64,000 nt of DNA from Carboxylicivirga litoralis. Lineage in GTDB: Bacteria > Bacteroidota > Bacteroidia > Bacteroidales > Marinilabiliaceae. Below the pieces are notes generated by a model that saw only the letters and a program-made list of their open reading frames with translations, was not told where the DNA came from and searched no databases. Positions 11,160 to 20,709 of the stretch are shown here, in pieces. The stretch is taken from positions 1-64,000 of the forward strand of contig NZ_JAFMVC010000023.1 of the NCBI RefSeq assembly GCF_025499605.1, given 5' to 3'. The position numbers were made by a program, and so were the translations under genes. How positions within the stretch are numbered: position 1 is the first letter of the stretch; every line of letters starts with the position of its first letter.

Positions 11160-12098
11160 ATGAAGATGAATAATTTATATAAAGTTATAATAGTTGTGTT
11201 GCTTGCTGTATTAACAACTAAGATTAAAGCACAGCAAGAGCCACTTTATACGCAGTATATGTTTAACGCCATGTCTGTCAATCCAGCTTATACGGGAACG
11301 CAGGATGGGTTGGAAGCTGTTTTTTTATCGCGCCTGCAATGGACGGGTTTCGAGGGAGCTCCACGTACATATTCCTTTGCAGCTCACACGCCTTTTACCC
11401 AATACGATATGGGTATTGGTGTGGCTCTGGTGGCCGATAAGTTAGGCCCGGTTAATAACTTCTATTTCAATGTTAATTATGCTTACCAGGTTAAATTAAC
11501 AGATGATATGAGGTTGTCGATGGGGATTAAAGGTGGTTTTTATAATTACCATGTTGGCCTGGATGGCTTATTGTTGGATGGTAACCAGATGGATCCTTCG
11601 TTTCAGGGGCAGATAGAACGAAAATTTCAGCCTAATTTAGGGGCAGGCGTTTATGTGTATGATGACCGCCTATATGCAGGAATATCGGTTCCGAAGCTGT
11701 TTCAATCAGAGATTAATACAGAAGAATCACAGGAGGATGCTTTGGCTGTTTTAAAACGACATTATTTTATTATGGCAGGTTATCTGTTCGATATTAATGA
11801 TGATTTTAAAATACGCCCATCATTCATTAATAAGTTTGTGGATGGTGCACCGCCTTCAACCGATATCTCTACGCAGGTTATATACCAGGAGATGTATTGG
11901 TTGGGTGCTACCTATCGATTGGGCGATGCTTTAGCATTTATGGCCAACGTACAGGTAAGTGAGCAATTGATGATAGGTTATTCCTACGATTTCTCAATGT
12001 CTAATCTTGGCAATTACAATAGTGGAAGCCACGAACTAATGATAAGCTTTAATTACGATGGTTTTTTGAAACGCAAAAAATCGAGAAGACTGAATTAG
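11160..12098 (+). CDS. PorP/SprF-family type IX secretion membrane protein
   Basis: A 312-residue outer-membrane beta-barrel of the PorP/SprF family. It has an N-terminal signal peptide (cleavage likely after IKAQ) followed by the family's typical start, QEPLYTQYMFNAMSVNPAY, and the GFEGAPRTYSFAAHTP motif. In the known families, SprF-like proteins pair with secreted substrates carrying a type B C-terminal domain and are needed for their surface delivery. That matches the giant adhesin 12 bases upstream, so the two probably form one transcription unit and a substrate/partner pair. A second in-frame ATG lies two codons downstream. A strong hairpin terminator follows. Confidence 0.93.
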   Translation: MKMNNLYKVIIVVLLAVLTTKIKAQQEPLYTQYMFNAMSVNPAYTGTQDGLEAVFLSRLQWTGFEGAPRTYSFAAHTPFTQYDMGIGVALVADKLGPVNNFYFNVNYAYQVKLTDDMRLSMGIKGGFYNYHVGLDGLLLDGNQMDPSFQGQIERKFQPNLGAGVYVYDDRLYAGISVPKLFQSEINTEESQEDALAVLKRHYFIMAGYLFDINDDFKIRPSFINKFVDGAPPSTDISTQVIYQEMYWLGATYRLGDALAFMANVQVSEQLMIGYSYDFSMSNLGNYNSGSHELMISFNYDGFLKRKKSRRLN

Positions 12099-12130
12099 GG
12101 AAACCTGTTACATTGGGGAATGTAGCAAAG

Positions 12131-12166
12131 AGCCGGTTGAGAAATAGTTCTTAACCGGCATTTTTA
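12131..12166. terminator. Bidirectional hairpin terminator
   Basis: GCCGGTTGAGAA pairs with TTCTTAACCGGC (12 bp, one GU) around an ATAG loop and is followed by ATTTTTATT. It sits between the converging PorP/SprF gene and the amidotransferase-like gene and may serve both. Confidence 0.75.
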
Positions 12167-13258
12167 TTATAACTCCTGAATAATATTATTAACAGCCTGC
12201 CAGAATCGAACATGGAAAGCCATACTTTCCTCATCCAGGTATTCATTTAAGAACTTCCCTTCAGTATCAGGTGCAAATTGATATTTTCGTGTTTGATGAA
12301 AGAATTGAGAACGCTCAGGATGAAACTGAACGCCAAAAACATTAGGGTAATGCGCATGAAACATGGCCTCAATAACTTTGTCATCACTTGATGTGGCACC
12401 AACTACAAAGCCTTTGCCCAAATTTTCCACAGCCTGGTGATGATAACTGTTGATTAAAGGCATCAATTCAGCATCTGATTTGGTCAGGCTTGGGAAGAAA
12501 TAGTCTTTAAATCTAACACGATGAAAATGAGAACCTGCTAGTCCTTTTTTTTCATATTTTCTCATTTTTGCATAGAAGTTACGATGCACTTCTTCGCCAT
12601 CTAAATGACTAAGCCCTTTGGTCTCTTCGCTATCAAACAGTTCAGTTGGTATATCTTGGATAAGTGTTCCTCCACTTGCAACATTCATGGTTTGCATGCC
12701 CAGGCAAATGCCAAATATCAGATAGTTGGGGTTTTCTTCAAGTAAAGGCGTATATTCATTGTTCTGATAGCCACCAAGCAGATGGTAGAGAAGAGAGGCT
12801 TCAAAATAATGTCGGTATGGGTCGGTTACTTTAGTTGCCGGATGAGCTTTTTCGCCATAGATAGCAGGTGGGATATCAGGGCCGCCGAAGAAGATAATTC
12901 CTTCACTCTCGTTAAAAAGCTGCTGAAATGCCTGGCTATTGGCATTATGGCAAAATAAACTATCGGCATAAAGCGTATCTTGTAATTCTACCAGGCTAAA
13001 ATTCAGATGCGCTAAGGTATCCAGCATCGATGCTGATTTTGAATAATCATAGTTTTCATCTTTATGGTAGATGCCCACTAGCTCAATAGATGAAGTATTT
13101 AGTAACTTTTGTTGGTACAAGGTTTCAATCACCTCAATGGTTGAAGTAGTGGGGTGGGCCAGTAAAATACGTTTATTGAACTGGTCGGGCAGTGAACAAA
13201 TATATTGAGCATGTAAATTAAAGCAACAAAATAGTAACAGAAGGGTGTAGATTCTCAT
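12167..13258 (-). CDS. Secreted class I glutamine-amidotransferase-like hydrolase (peptidase C26 type)
   Basis: A 363-residue protein whose C-terminal two thirds match the gamma-glutamyl-gamma-aminobutyrate hydrolase (PuuD-like) class I amidotransferase fold. The nucleophile elbow GICLGMQ gives Cys185, and QFHPE gives His313 and Glu315, so the triad is intact. FFGGPDIPP (124-131) is the usual motif of the group. Unlike cytoplasmic PuuD, it has a hydrophobic signal peptide (residues 1-17, ending LHAQ), so export to the periplasm or surface is predicted. About 100 residues (20-120) precede the recognised domain and have no assigned function. The gene stands alone on the minus strand, converging with the PorP/SprF gene. 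The substrate is unknown; gamma-glutamyl compounds are a guess. Confidence 0.8.
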   Translation of the reverse strand: MRIYTLLLLFCCFNLHAQYICSLPDQFNKRILLAHPTTSTIEVIETLYQQKLLNTSSIELVGIYHKDENYDYSKSASMLDTLAHLNFSLVELQDTLYADSLFCHNANSQAFQQLFNESEGIIFFGGPDIPPAIYGEKAHPATKVTDPYRHYFEASLLYHLLGGYQNNEYTPLLEENPNYLIFGICLGMQTMNVASGGTLIQDIPTELFDSEETKGLSHLDGEEVHRNFYAKMRKYEKKGLAGSHFHRVRFKDYFFPSLTKSDAELMPLINSYHHQAVENLGKGFVVGATSSDDKVIEAMFHAHYPNVFGVQFHPERSQFFHQTRKYQFAPDTEGKFLNEYLDEESMAFHVRFWQAVNNIIQEL

Positions 13259-13286
13259 GATTCACATTTTTGAGCATCTAAAATAC

Positions 13287-13326
13287 AAAAAAAAGCGACT
13301 GTTGTTCATCAATACAACAGCCACTT
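13287..13326 (-). terminator. Terminator downstream of the first chemoreceptor
   Basis: Read on the minus strand, AAGTGGCTGTTGT pairs with ACAACAGTCGCTT (13 bp with GU pairs) around ATTGATGA and is followed by eight or more T residues. It lies just after the stop of the chemoreceptor at 13360. Confidence 0.8.
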
Positions 13327-13359
13327 AGATTATAACGTGCTTTTACAAAGGTTTACTTT

Positions 13360-15396
13360 TTAGATTGATTCATAATCGTCAGTTAATGATTTCATATTAT
13401 CTTCAATGTCAATCTGAATCCCTTTTTCTGTTTTATTGGTTGAACTATTGTCTGTTTTTATTGAAGGAGCTGGTTTAACTGAAGAATGAATTGTTGGCGT
13501 ATCTTTAATTTTAAAGAACGATATCGTTTCTTTCATTTGTGCAGCCTGTGATGAAAGCTCTTCAGCTGTAGAAGCCAGTTCTTCTGACGATGCAGCGTTT
13601 TCTTGCGTGATGTTGGCCAGCTGTTGCACGCCGGTGTTAATTTGCGTTACACCTGCACTTTGCTCTTTGCTCGAAATATTAATTTCTTCAACCAGCTGTG
13701 TTGTTTTTTGGATTTCAGGGACTAATGTTCTTAACATATTGCCTGATTTTTCGGCAATATTAACACTCGTAGTTGCCAATTCGGTAATTTCACGAGCCGC
13801 GCGTTGTGTTTGCTCAGCCAGTTTTCTGACTTCGCTGGCAACCACAGCAAACCCTTTCCCGTTTTCTCCTGCTCTTGCTGCTTCCACAGCAGCATTAATG
13901 GCCAGTAAGTCTGTTTTATGTGAGATGTCGTTAATGATAAATATCTTCTCTGCTATCTGTTTGATTGCTTTATTTGACTCTTCCACCGCCTCTTGTCCCT
14001 CATTCATTTCTTTGGCAGTTTTGTTGGCAATCAACTCTGTGCGTCTTGCATTTTCAGCATTCTGAGAGATGCTACTTGTCATCTCTTCTATTGATGATGA
14101 AATTTCTTCACTTGAAGCAGCTTGTTCGGTTGAACCGGCTGACAACTGTTCAGATGACGTGCTTAGTTGGTTACTTACAGTGGCAAAACTATCTGATGCC
14201 ATCATTATTTCTTCCATAATGATTTTTAGTCGATTAACCATCTGGATAAGTGCTTCATCCAATTCGCCTTCAAACTCATCCTTATTCATCGAGTTCAAAA
14301 CGAGGAGGTTACCTTTCGATACCTCAGATGCAACCGTTACGCTTTTTCGCAATTTAGTAATCATAAGTTGTACATCTTGAAGCAGCTTTCCAATTTCATC
14401 TTCATTTTTAACCTCCACATTTTTCGAAAAGTCACCATGCGCCACAGCGTTTACAGCCGATTGGGCGGCTTTTAAGCCATTTTGGATGGTTGAAAGAATA
14501 ACCATTAGTATCGCTATTGTTACAATTAAAAAGAAAACAATAAGAATGATAATGTTGCGGATGGTGGTTTTAATTGATTTTTCACTTTCCTTCTTAATGG
14601 TATTGACTAGATTATCAATTTCTGGCTCTGTTTTGTAAATAGTTGAGCGCAATTGACCTTTAATTCCTTCGGTTTCGGTTAAGCCGATTCTTTCATCGAT
14701 GCTGATTATATTATTAAAGGCCTGTTGATAATTTTTCAGGCGCATAATCAGTATGTCTTTTTTACTTTCTGATAGTTGCTTGCTCTTTCTAATCTGTTGA
14801 CTAAAGGCATTTACAGCATCATTTAATTTTTTCTGATACGAAATATCATTTCTAAGTAAATAGTCCTTCTCATGCTTACGCAATAGTAATTGTTGTGCAG
14901 CAATGAAAGAGGCATCGTTGTAGTTTTCTTCCATAGCTTTAACAGCAGCTCTCATTTCTCCAATACGTCCATAGTCCTTTAAGCCTCTTTCGGTTAGGAG
15001 TTGAACTAAGCTTTCGAAGTGTTTGCCATATTCTTCAAAATCAGCTTTTAACGTCAGCATGTTGTTTTTGAGCTCAAATTCTTCAATAAAGCTACTTTCT
15101 AATAAGGTTTCCAAGGTTTTTTGATTACTTTTCATTACCTCATTAAAAGCATCCACGTATTTACTCTGCTCAGTTTCAAAATACTCGTAATCAACAAGGT
15201 CCCTTAGCATAAAGTCCTTTTCAGCTTTACGCATGGTTAGCATGTTTTCGTGCATTTGTTTAGCATGAGTAGAATGAAGGTGCAGATTATCTACCTTTTT
15301 AAATGACAGGTATGTCATTGAGCCAATAATCAAAAGTACCATACCAATAGCTACAATAAGTCCTATTAGCTTTTGCCGAATTGTAATGTTTCCCAT
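13360..15396 (-). CDS. Methyl-accepting chemotaxis protein with helical bimodular (HBM-like) sensor
   Basis: A 678-residue transmembrane chemoreceptor. TM1 spans about 9-31, a ~250-residue all-helical extracytoplasmic sensor follows, and TM2 spans about 281-303. Then come a HAMP domain (~305-357) and a cytoplasmic MCP signalling domain with the conserved hairpin tip ([30 protein letters not shown]). The sensor contains the motif EKDFMLR at 59-65 and EKDYLLR at 176-182. This duplicated signature is known from helical bimodular domains such as that of McpS, which bind organic acids. The N-terminal half resembles those receptors only at the motif level, so the ligand is inferred. The gene is divergent from sucD and has its own terminator. 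Confidence 0.88.
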   Translation of the reverse strand: MGNITIRQKLIGLIVAIGMVLLIIGSMTYLSFKKVDNLHLHSTHAKQMHENMLTMRKAEKDFMLRDLVDYEYFETEQSKYVDAFNEVMKSNQKTLETLLESSFIEEFELKNNMLTLKADFEEYGKHFESLVQLLTERGLKDYGRIGEMRAAVKAMEENYNDASFIAAQQLLLRKHEKDYLLRNDISYQKKLNDAVNAFSQQIRKSKQLSESKKDILIMRLKNYQQAFNNIISIDERIGLTETEGIKGQLRSTIYKTEPEIDNLVNTIKKESEKSIKTTIRNIIILIVFFLIVTIAILMVILSTIQNGLKAAQSAVNAVAHGDFSKNVEVKNEDEIGKLLQDVQLMITKLRKSVTVASEVSKGNLLVLNSMNKDEFEGELDEALIQMVNRLKIIMEEIMMASDSFATVSNQLSTSSEQLSAGSTEQAASSEEISSSIEEMTSSISQNAENARRTELIANKTAKEMNEGQEAVEESNKAIKQIAEKIFIINDISHKTDLLAINAAVEAARAGENGKGFAVVASEVRKLAEQTQRAAREITELATTSVNIAEKSGNMLRTLVPEIQKTTQLVEEINISSKEQSAGVTQINTGVQQLANITQENAASSEELASTAEELSSQAAQMKETISFFKIKDTPTIHSSVKPAPSIKTDNSSTNKTEKGIQIDIEDNMKSLTDDYESI

Positions 15397-15793
15397 TTCC
15401 CAAATAGTTTTCAGGCTTAGCCTGATGAATTCCCTATATATGTGTTTGGGTCAAACGAAATGCCATTGCAGATTGTTACATCTATTTTGCCATTGTTAAA
15501 TGCAGTTTAAATGGTGTATAAATGACTTTAGAGTATTGAGTCTTTATGATACTGAAATACAGTGTAGTGGTGTGTTTTGTAATAAATTTTTATAATTAAC
15601 AGTAGAGGTAATAACGAAATGATTATCATCATGTAAATATCGAATAAATGTCATGATATATGGTTTCAAAAGTCTCTAAACCAATTTAAACAAACAATCA
15701 TTTTGTGCTTTCAAAACAAATAGCCAAGCTATCGGTTATTTACATTAAGAAATAAACAATACTCATTATCGCTAATTAAAATCATTATACCCT
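15397..15793. other. Divergent intergenic region, chemoreceptor/sucD
   Basis: 397 AT-rich bases between two divergent starts. I find no ORF with coding character, no RNA gene, and no convincing TAnnTTTG box in either direction. It presumably holds both promoters. Confidence 0.5.
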
Positions 15794-16666
15794 ATGAGCG
15801 TATTAGTTAACAAAAAATCAAAAGTTATTATACAAGGATTTACCGGAAGTGAAGGTACATTTCATGCTTCTCAGATGATAGAATATGGTACCAATGTAGT
15901 AGGCGGTGTAACGCCAGGAAAAGGTGGTTCAAAGCACTTAGATTTACCGGTATTTAATACTGTTGCCGATGCTGTAGATAAGGTAGGCGCTGATGTTGCA
16001 GCTATTTTTGTTCCACCGCCATTGGCTGCCGACGCTATTATGGAAGCCGCCGATGCTGGTGTTAAAGTCATTGTAACAATCACCGAAGGTATACCAACGG
16101 CCGACATGGTGAAAGTTAAAGACTTCATTGCCGGGCGTAACGTTAGATTGGTCGGCCCTAACTGTCCGGGAGTTATCACTGCCGACGAATGCAAAGTAGG
16201 AATTATGCCTGGTTTTGTGTTTAAAAAAGGACGAGTTGGTGTTGTGTCGAAATCTGGAACATTAACTTATGAAGCAGCTGATCAAATTGTTAAAGCCGGG
16301 CTGGGTATTTCAACAGCTATTGGAATTGGCGGTGATCCGATAATTGGAACAACAACCAAAGAAGCCGTTGAATTGTTTATGAATGACCCGGAAACGGATG
16401 CTATTATTATGATTGGAGAGATAGGTGGAACAATGGAAGCCGATGCAGCTAGGTGGATTAAAGAGAATGGAACTAAACCGGTTGTTGGATTTATTGCCGG
16501 ACAAACAGCTCCTAAGGGGCGCAGAATGGGACATGCTGGTGCAATTGTTGGAGGTAAAGAAGATACGGCCGCTGCTAAAATGGCCATAATGCGTGAATGT
16601 GGAATTCATGTAGTTGATTCACCCGCCGATTTAGGCGAAACAGTAGTTAAAGCCTTAGTAAAGTAA
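15794..16666 (+). CDS. sucD: Succinyl-CoA synthetase (ADP-forming) alpha subunit
   Basis: A 290-residue protein of the usual SucD length. The enzyme interconverts succinyl-CoA and succinate with substrate-level phosphorylation in the TCA cycle. The N-terminal CoA-binding domain shows [10 protein letters not shown] (15-24) and GGVTPGKGG (37-45). The phosphohistidine loop [13 protein letters not shown] places the active His at 247. The beta subunit gene sucC is not adjacent: a chemoreceptor lies upstream, divergent, and another chemoreceptor lies downstream, convergent. The partner subunit must be encoded elsewhere or the pair has been split. The start ATG is preceded by a 397-base upstream region. 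Confidence 0.95.
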   Translation: MSVLVNKKSKVIIQGFTGSEGTFHASQMIEYGTNVVGGVTPGKGGSKHLDLPVFNTVADAVDKVGADVAAIFVPPPLAADAIMEAADAGVKVIVTITEGIPTADMVKVKDFIAGRNVRLVGPNCPGVITADECKVGIMPGFVFKKGRVGVVSKSGTLTYEAADQIVKAGLGISTAIGIGGDPIIGTTTKEAVELFMNDPETDAIIMIGEIGGTMEADAARWIKENGTKPVVGFIAGQTAPKGRRMGHAGAIVGGKEDTAAAKMAIMRECGIHVVDSPADLGETVVKALVK

Positions 16667-16688
16667 GTTGATTTGTTTAAATAAATGT

Positions 16689-16717
16689 GACCTTAAGGTT
16701 TTCAAAACCTTAAGGTC
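16689..16717. terminator. Perfect 14-bp palindrome between sucD and the second chemoreceptor
   Basis: GACCTTAAGGTTTT and its exact reverse complement are separated by one base. A weak T-rich tail (TTCTTG) follows on the plus strand. It lies between converging genes and could terminate both. Its form also fits the dispersed intergenic palindromes seen in some Bacteroidota genomes, which I cannot test here. Confidence 0.65.
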
Positions 16718-16744
16718 TTCTTGTGCTTGTAAATCACTTACAAT

Positions 16745-18622
16745 TTAATTTCTTCCAACTTTAAAATAAGCCACCTGTCGTTGAAGCTCATTGGCAAAAG
16801 CATTTAATTCATCAGCACTTTGGGCTAATGTGTCGGCTAAAGAGGCATTTTGTTGCGTGCCATTGTTGAGTTGCTGCAAGGCACTTGATATTTGCTGTAT
16901 GCCCATGTTCTGCTCCATGCTGGCCGCTGTTATTTCGTCGACTAAAGATGAGGTCTTTTCAATTTCTGGTACCAATTCTTCCATATCGTTACCGGCGCGT
17001 TCTGAAATCATTAAGGCGCGGCGCGACAGTTTCTCAATGTCAGAAGCTGCATTCTGACTGCGCTCAGCCAGTTTTTTTACTTCGGCAGCAACCACTGAGA
17101 AACCACGACCAGATTCGCCGGCACGTGCTGCTTCAACGGCTGCATTAAGTGATAATATGTTGGTTTGTGCCGCAATATCCTGGATAATTGAGATACGCTC
17201 GGCTACAGAGCCCATTGCCTCACGCATACGTTGCGTAGAAGAATTACTGTTTTGAACACTTTTTAGTGCCGAATGAGAAAGCTCTGATGTCATTCGTGCA
17301 TTTTCAGTATTTTGCTCGATATTGGCGGTCATTTCTTCTATAGCTGAAGAAACTTCTTCAGATGATGATGCCATTGTGGTGGCTGCGTTAGATAATGTGC
17401 TTGAATCGGATTCTAATCGTGTGGATGCTTCTTGGATTTGTGTTGAGTTTTCGCGAATCATTTTCACCACTACTGACAGCTTTTCTTGCATGTCCAGTAA
17501 CGAATTATTAAGAATGTCTAATTCATCTTTTTCTTTTTTATATATCATCTCACCTGTTAAATCACCTGATGAAATCTTAGACGTTATTTTTGTTGACTGC
17601 ACAATTGGATTTGTTATTTTACCCGACACAATATACATCAGTATTGCAATAATAATAATGGCAGACGAACCAATCATTAGCATTATGAAAATAATCCAGT
17701 TGGCTTTTGCGGTAAGAATTTTTTTAGGCGTTTGAACAAGTACATACCATGGGGTTTTGCTTTTGCCTGCATAGATTGGGGCAACTGTAAATACATACTT
17801 TGTTCCATCATACAGATGCTCAAATAAAAGGTCGGTCGTATTGGCTTTACTTAGTTTTGTTGCATCAATGGTGGTAAAAAGGTCGCTTAAAGGTTTTCCA
17901 AGTAAGTTACTTTCTTCACTGCCTAAAATAATTCCTTGATTCGATAATAGATAGGCTTTTGAGCTTTCAAATGGTTTGATATTAGCGACATATTCAGGGA
18001 ATGCTTCTAACGACATGTCGATGCCCACCACTCCAATTCCAATGTTTTTGTCCATCATTGGAACAATCAATGTTGTTTCCAATACTTTATCATCTTCATG
18101 ATCGCCATACTGGTACCAATATGGTTCTACCAACGTTTCTTGTTGACTTTTCAGGATGTCGTAATATACCGAAGGTTTTATGCCATCCACATCGCGAATG
18201 ATTTCTTTATGTTTTAATATTCCTTCCTCTCTGGATAGTGTAGAAGTTAATCGACCGGGTTCTTTGCCCCAATTTTTATCAATTGCCTCGTATTGAAAAC
18301 AATTCCAAACAGCCAGAAACGATGGTTCTTGTTCTGCCACTTTGCGCATCGACTCGTTGAACAAGGGAGCCATAAAATTCCAATTAGCGGCATAACTCGA
18401 TTGAAAGGTCTTTGCAAGACCTCGTGCAAGGCCCATGTGGGTCGATAACTGCTTGTTTATTTCTTCAGCAGATTTTTTTGTTTCTTCAATCAGTACGTGT
18501 TCATTTGATTCAGTAAACGAGCGCTGGATAAATAATAATGACACGGTTAAAAAGATGCAGAAAACAGCACCAACGGTCACTATAGTAAAGCTAGCCAGCT
18601 TTTTCTTAAGATTAAGCTTCAT
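16745..18622 (-). CDS. Methyl-accepting chemotaxis protein with dCache-type sensor
   Basis: A 625-residue chemoreceptor. TM1 is at ~11-32, a large extracytoplasmic sensor at ~35-305, TM2 at ~309-333, then HAMP and an MCP signalling domain with the tip motif [16 protein letters not shown] and [17 protein letters not shown]. The sensor has dCache_1 features: a long N-terminal helix, [10 protein letters not shown] near 166-174, and a [11 protein letters not shown] strand-turn (195-205). This family typically senses amino acids or other small molecules; the ligand here is not deducible. The sensor class differs from that of the receptor at 13360, so the cell probably monitors at least two signals. 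No che genes are in the window. Confidence 0.88.
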   Translation of the reverse strand: MKLNLKKKLASFTIVTVGAVFCIFLTVSLLFIQRSFTESNEHVLIEETKKSAEEINKQLSTHMGLARGLAKTFQSSYAANWNFMAPLFNESMRKVAEQEPSFLAVWNCFQYEAIDKNWGKEPGRLTSTLSREEGILKHKEIIRDVDGIKPSVYYDILKSQQETLVEPYWYQYGDHEDDKVLETTLIVPMMDKNIGIGVVGIDMSLEAFPEYVANIKPFESSKAYLLSNQGIILGSEESNLLGKPLSDLFTTIDATKLSKANTTDLLFEHLYDGTKYVFTVAPIYAGKSKTPWYVLVQTPKKILTAKANWIIFIMLMIGSSAIIIIAILMYIVSGKITNPIVQSTKITSKISSGDLTGEMIYKKEKDELDILNNSLLDMQEKLSVVVKMIRENSTQIQEASTRLESDSSTLSNAATTMASSSEEVSSAIEEMTANIEQNTENARMTSELSHSALKSVQNSNSSTQRMREAMGSVAERISIIQDIAAQTNILSLNAAVEAARAGESGRGFSVVAAEVKKLAERSQNAASDIEKLSRRALMISERAGNDMEELVPEIEKTSSLVDEITAASMEQNMGIQQISSALQQLNNGTQQNASLADTLAQSADELNAFANELQRQVAYFKVGRN

Positions 18623-18941
18623 TGTTAATTAGGTATTTTGTCATAGATTTTGATTCCAATACAAAAATATAATTCCGTCCATACTATCCATGTATTCTTT
18701 GACGAATGCAGTTCAATAAGTGATAGAAGAATTGCATGTGATATGGTTTGGTAAAGATGTAAAATATCGTTTGTGTATTAGTGAACTTGACGTAGAGATA
18801 TATTATTGCTTATGTATTGAATATTATTTGTTAAATTATTACATTAGCACATCGCCATTTAGGAATCGACTTTTTGAAAAGGGATAATAGGTGTTTTGTG
18901 GGCGTATTAGTTATTAATTACGGTCCTTACTTAACCTTATT
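18623..18941. other. Divergent intergenic region, chemoreceptor/HTH protein
   Basis: 319 AT-rich bases. Apart from a minus-strand TAnnTTTG box near the chemoreceptor start, I see no further gene or structure. Confidence 0.45.
18662..18669 (-). promoter_or_regulatory. Possible Bacteroidota -7 promoter box
   Basis: The minus strand reads TATTTTTG, matching the TAnnTTTG consensus, about 40 bases upstream of the chemoreceptor start at 18622. No TTTG -33 element at the proper spacing is evident. Confidence 0.35.
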
Positions 18942-19202
18942 ATGAAGTTTATTGAGCAGGTGGAGCGTTATGAACGTATCCTCGAAATGATAAAACGAGA
19001 GGCGACAGGAACGCCAAAAGAATTTGCCGAAAAGCTAATGGTTTCGGAGAGCATGTTATATGAACTTATGAAAGTTCTAAAGGAGTGTGGAGCTCGGATA
19101 GAATATTGTTCTTATAAGCAAAGTTATGTCCTGGCCGAACCATTTGAAATTGTTTTCGGACCAATGATAGGAGCTTGCGATTCAAAAAAAAATACTTATT
19201 AA
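18942..19202 (+). CDS. Small HTH-domain protein
   Basis: An 86-residue protein with a predicted winged-helix/HTH core. The segment around residues 24-50 (TPKEFAEKLMVSESMLYELM) has the helix-turn-helix pattern, followed by a short wing-like strand pair (RIEYCSYKQSYVLAEP). It resembles the HTH_11-like fragment common in Bacteroidota as stand-alone short genes. It probably binds DNA, but no target is known. It lies 85 bases upstream of a caspase-like lipoprotein gene in the same direction. That gene appears to have its own promoter, so a shared operon is uncertain. Confidence 0.65.
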   Translation: MKFIEQVERYERILEMIKREATGTPKEFAEKLMVSESMLYELMKVLKECGARIEYCSYKQSYVLAEPFEIVFGPMIGACDSKKNTY

Positions 19203-19236
19203 TTACACACTCCAAAAAAATTAGAGTAGCAGGTTT

Positions 19237-19244
19237 TATGTTTG
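19237..19244 (+). promoter_or_regulatory. Possible -7 promoter box of the caspase-like gene
   Basis: TATGTTTG followed by CG matches TAnnTTTG, 43 bases before the ATG at 19288. The -33 element is not clear. Confidence 0.4.
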
Positions 19245-19287
19245 CGTTAATAAATCATCATTATTAACCTATTTATTACAAAATGCT

Positions 19288-20136
19288 ATGAAAACAAATT
19301 GGATGTTTAAAGCCCCTATGTTTCTTTTAGTTGGTGTGCTTGCCTTGCAAAGTTGTCAGAACGATGATATGCCTATTCAAGAAGTTCAGGATGTAGAATT
19401 TGCTGTACGCCCTGATTTTGCGACAATTGATATGCGACCAGCAGAGGTTATTGCAGAGCACAAGATTACTGAAGAGCAAGCAACAGAAGTACCGCTTAAA
19501 ACGCTTAAGTCAACAGGCGGTAAATATGCTTTAGTCATTGGTATTTCAGACTACTACGGCACATCGAATGATTTAAATTATTGCGATGACGATGCAATTG
19601 ATTGGAAAAATAGATTGGAAGCAGAAGGTTACAATGTGATTTTACTGTTGGATCAAAATGCGACATACTCCGCCATTCAAAATGCTGTGAATAACCTGGC
19701 TGGCTTATCTTCGGCTGGTAATGAAATTGCCTTCTGTTACTCCGGTCACGGTAGTAGAGGTAATATTATTTCTGCAGATTTATATTACATCAGTGCACGA
19801 TGGTTCAGAACAACTTTTTCTAATGCAACAAGCACAAAAATGATGTTTTGTTTTGATGCCTGTCAGATTGGGGCTATGGCTTCTTATTTAAATGCAACAG
19901 GTCGTGTTGTAGCTGTGGCTTCTAACCGAAGTTTGTATGCCTACGATGGTGACTATTATATGCAGAATGGTGTTTTTACCTATTATATGATGCAAGGCTT
20001 TGACCAGGTTGGATATATTTATTTAGAACCTGATTGCGAATATGCAATCGATAATATGGAAGATTGGGCCTATTACAAAGGTTTAAATGTGGCACCTTCG
20101 TATGTAGATTCTTATTCGGGAGATTTTGATTTATAG
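19288..20136 (+). CDS. Caspase-like (peptidase C14) lipoprotein
   Basis: A 282-residue predicted lipoprotein with lipobox ALQSC (Cys23), a ~50-residue linker and a caspase/metacaspase p20-like domain. The domain starts at KYALVIGISDY (79-89). The catalytic dyad is complete: His154 in CYSGHGSRG and Cys192 in FDACQIG. The usual caspase strands and the D-x-N-A-T-Y-x-A-I-x-N-A segment are present. No p10 or other recognised domain follows; the last ~50 residues are unassigned. It is predicted to sit on the outer or inner membrane facing outward, so it is probably an extracytoplasmic cysteine peptidase. The substrate is unknown. A hairpin terminator follows. Confidence 0.85.
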   Translation: MKTNWMFKAPMFLLVGVLALQSCQNDDMPIQEVQDVEFAVRPDFATIDMRPAEVIAEHKITEEQATEVPLKTLKSTGGKYALVIGISDYYGTSNDLNYCDDDAIDWKNRLEAEGYNVILLLDQNATYSAIQNAVNNLAGLSSAGNEIAFCYSGHGSRGNIISADLYYISARWFRTTFSNATSTKMMFCFDACQIGAMASYLNATGRVVAVASNRSLYAYDGDYYMQNGVFTYYMMQGFDQVGYIYLEPDCEYAIDNMEDWAYYKGLNVAPSYVDSYSGDFDL

Positions 20137-20162
20137 CAAACTTGGTAGCTAAGGTTTGGTTT

Positions 20163-20207
20163 AATAATGGGCTGTTATCATTAGGTTGATGGCAGCCTTT
20201 TATTATT
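20163..20207 (+). terminator. Terminator of the caspase-like gene
   Basis: An interrupted hairpin: AATAA, GGCTG and ATCA on the left pair with TGAT, CAGCC and TTATT on the right. The 3' side is T-rich. Confidence 0.6.
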
Positions 20208-20709
20208 AAAAAAAATATATATGATATTAATAAATTGATACATATTATATAAATGTTAATAATATTGCGTGGTGATTATTAAATTTTAGAGACTGTGCTT
20301 AATATGTTATTAATAGGTAATCGAATTGTAATGCTGGATTCTCTCTGTACAAAAAAAGGAGTTTGACCGGTGTTTAGTCAGTTTAAGTTGAGTTGCTGAT
20401 TTCTCTGAGTCTGCTTTAGGAATCGAGGTTGAACCGATGACAGTACATTCTTTGTGCTTAATTGATGATAGGCAAGCCAAGTATTGATGAATAATTTGTA
20501 AACCAGTTATATCGCCATCGTGGACATATACATTTTTGTATTTCAACAAAAAAAATAGCGAAAAGCTAAGAATTGTTCTATTTTTGTCCGGTTAAGTTTA
20601 AAATAGATAGTTGAAGTGGAGACTTCGCTATCAGTTTTAACACATTAATTTATTGTAATGATGAGCCGGTCATTGAAAAATGTTCATCAAAACTTATAAA
20701 TAAAACAAT
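20208..20709. other. AT-rich intergenic region upstream of fabG
   Basis: About 500 bases. The first 100 are very AT-rich with no visible gene. A 79-codon TTG-started reading frame on the minus strand (20310-20549) has no recognisable domain and is not called. The 3' part holds the probable fabG promoter. Confidence 0.4.
20579..20586 (+). promoter_or_regulatory. Possible fabG -7 promoter box
   Basis: TATTTTTG followed by TCCGG matches TAnnTTTG. It would give a leader of about 115 bases before the fabG ATG. No good -33 element is seen. Confidence 0.4.

Noticed and set aside
20310-20549. 79-codon minus-strand frame upstream of fabG
   Set aside because: It starts with TTG, has no recognisable domain and no clear promoter or partner. 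It could be a gene remnant, but the evidence is too thin.
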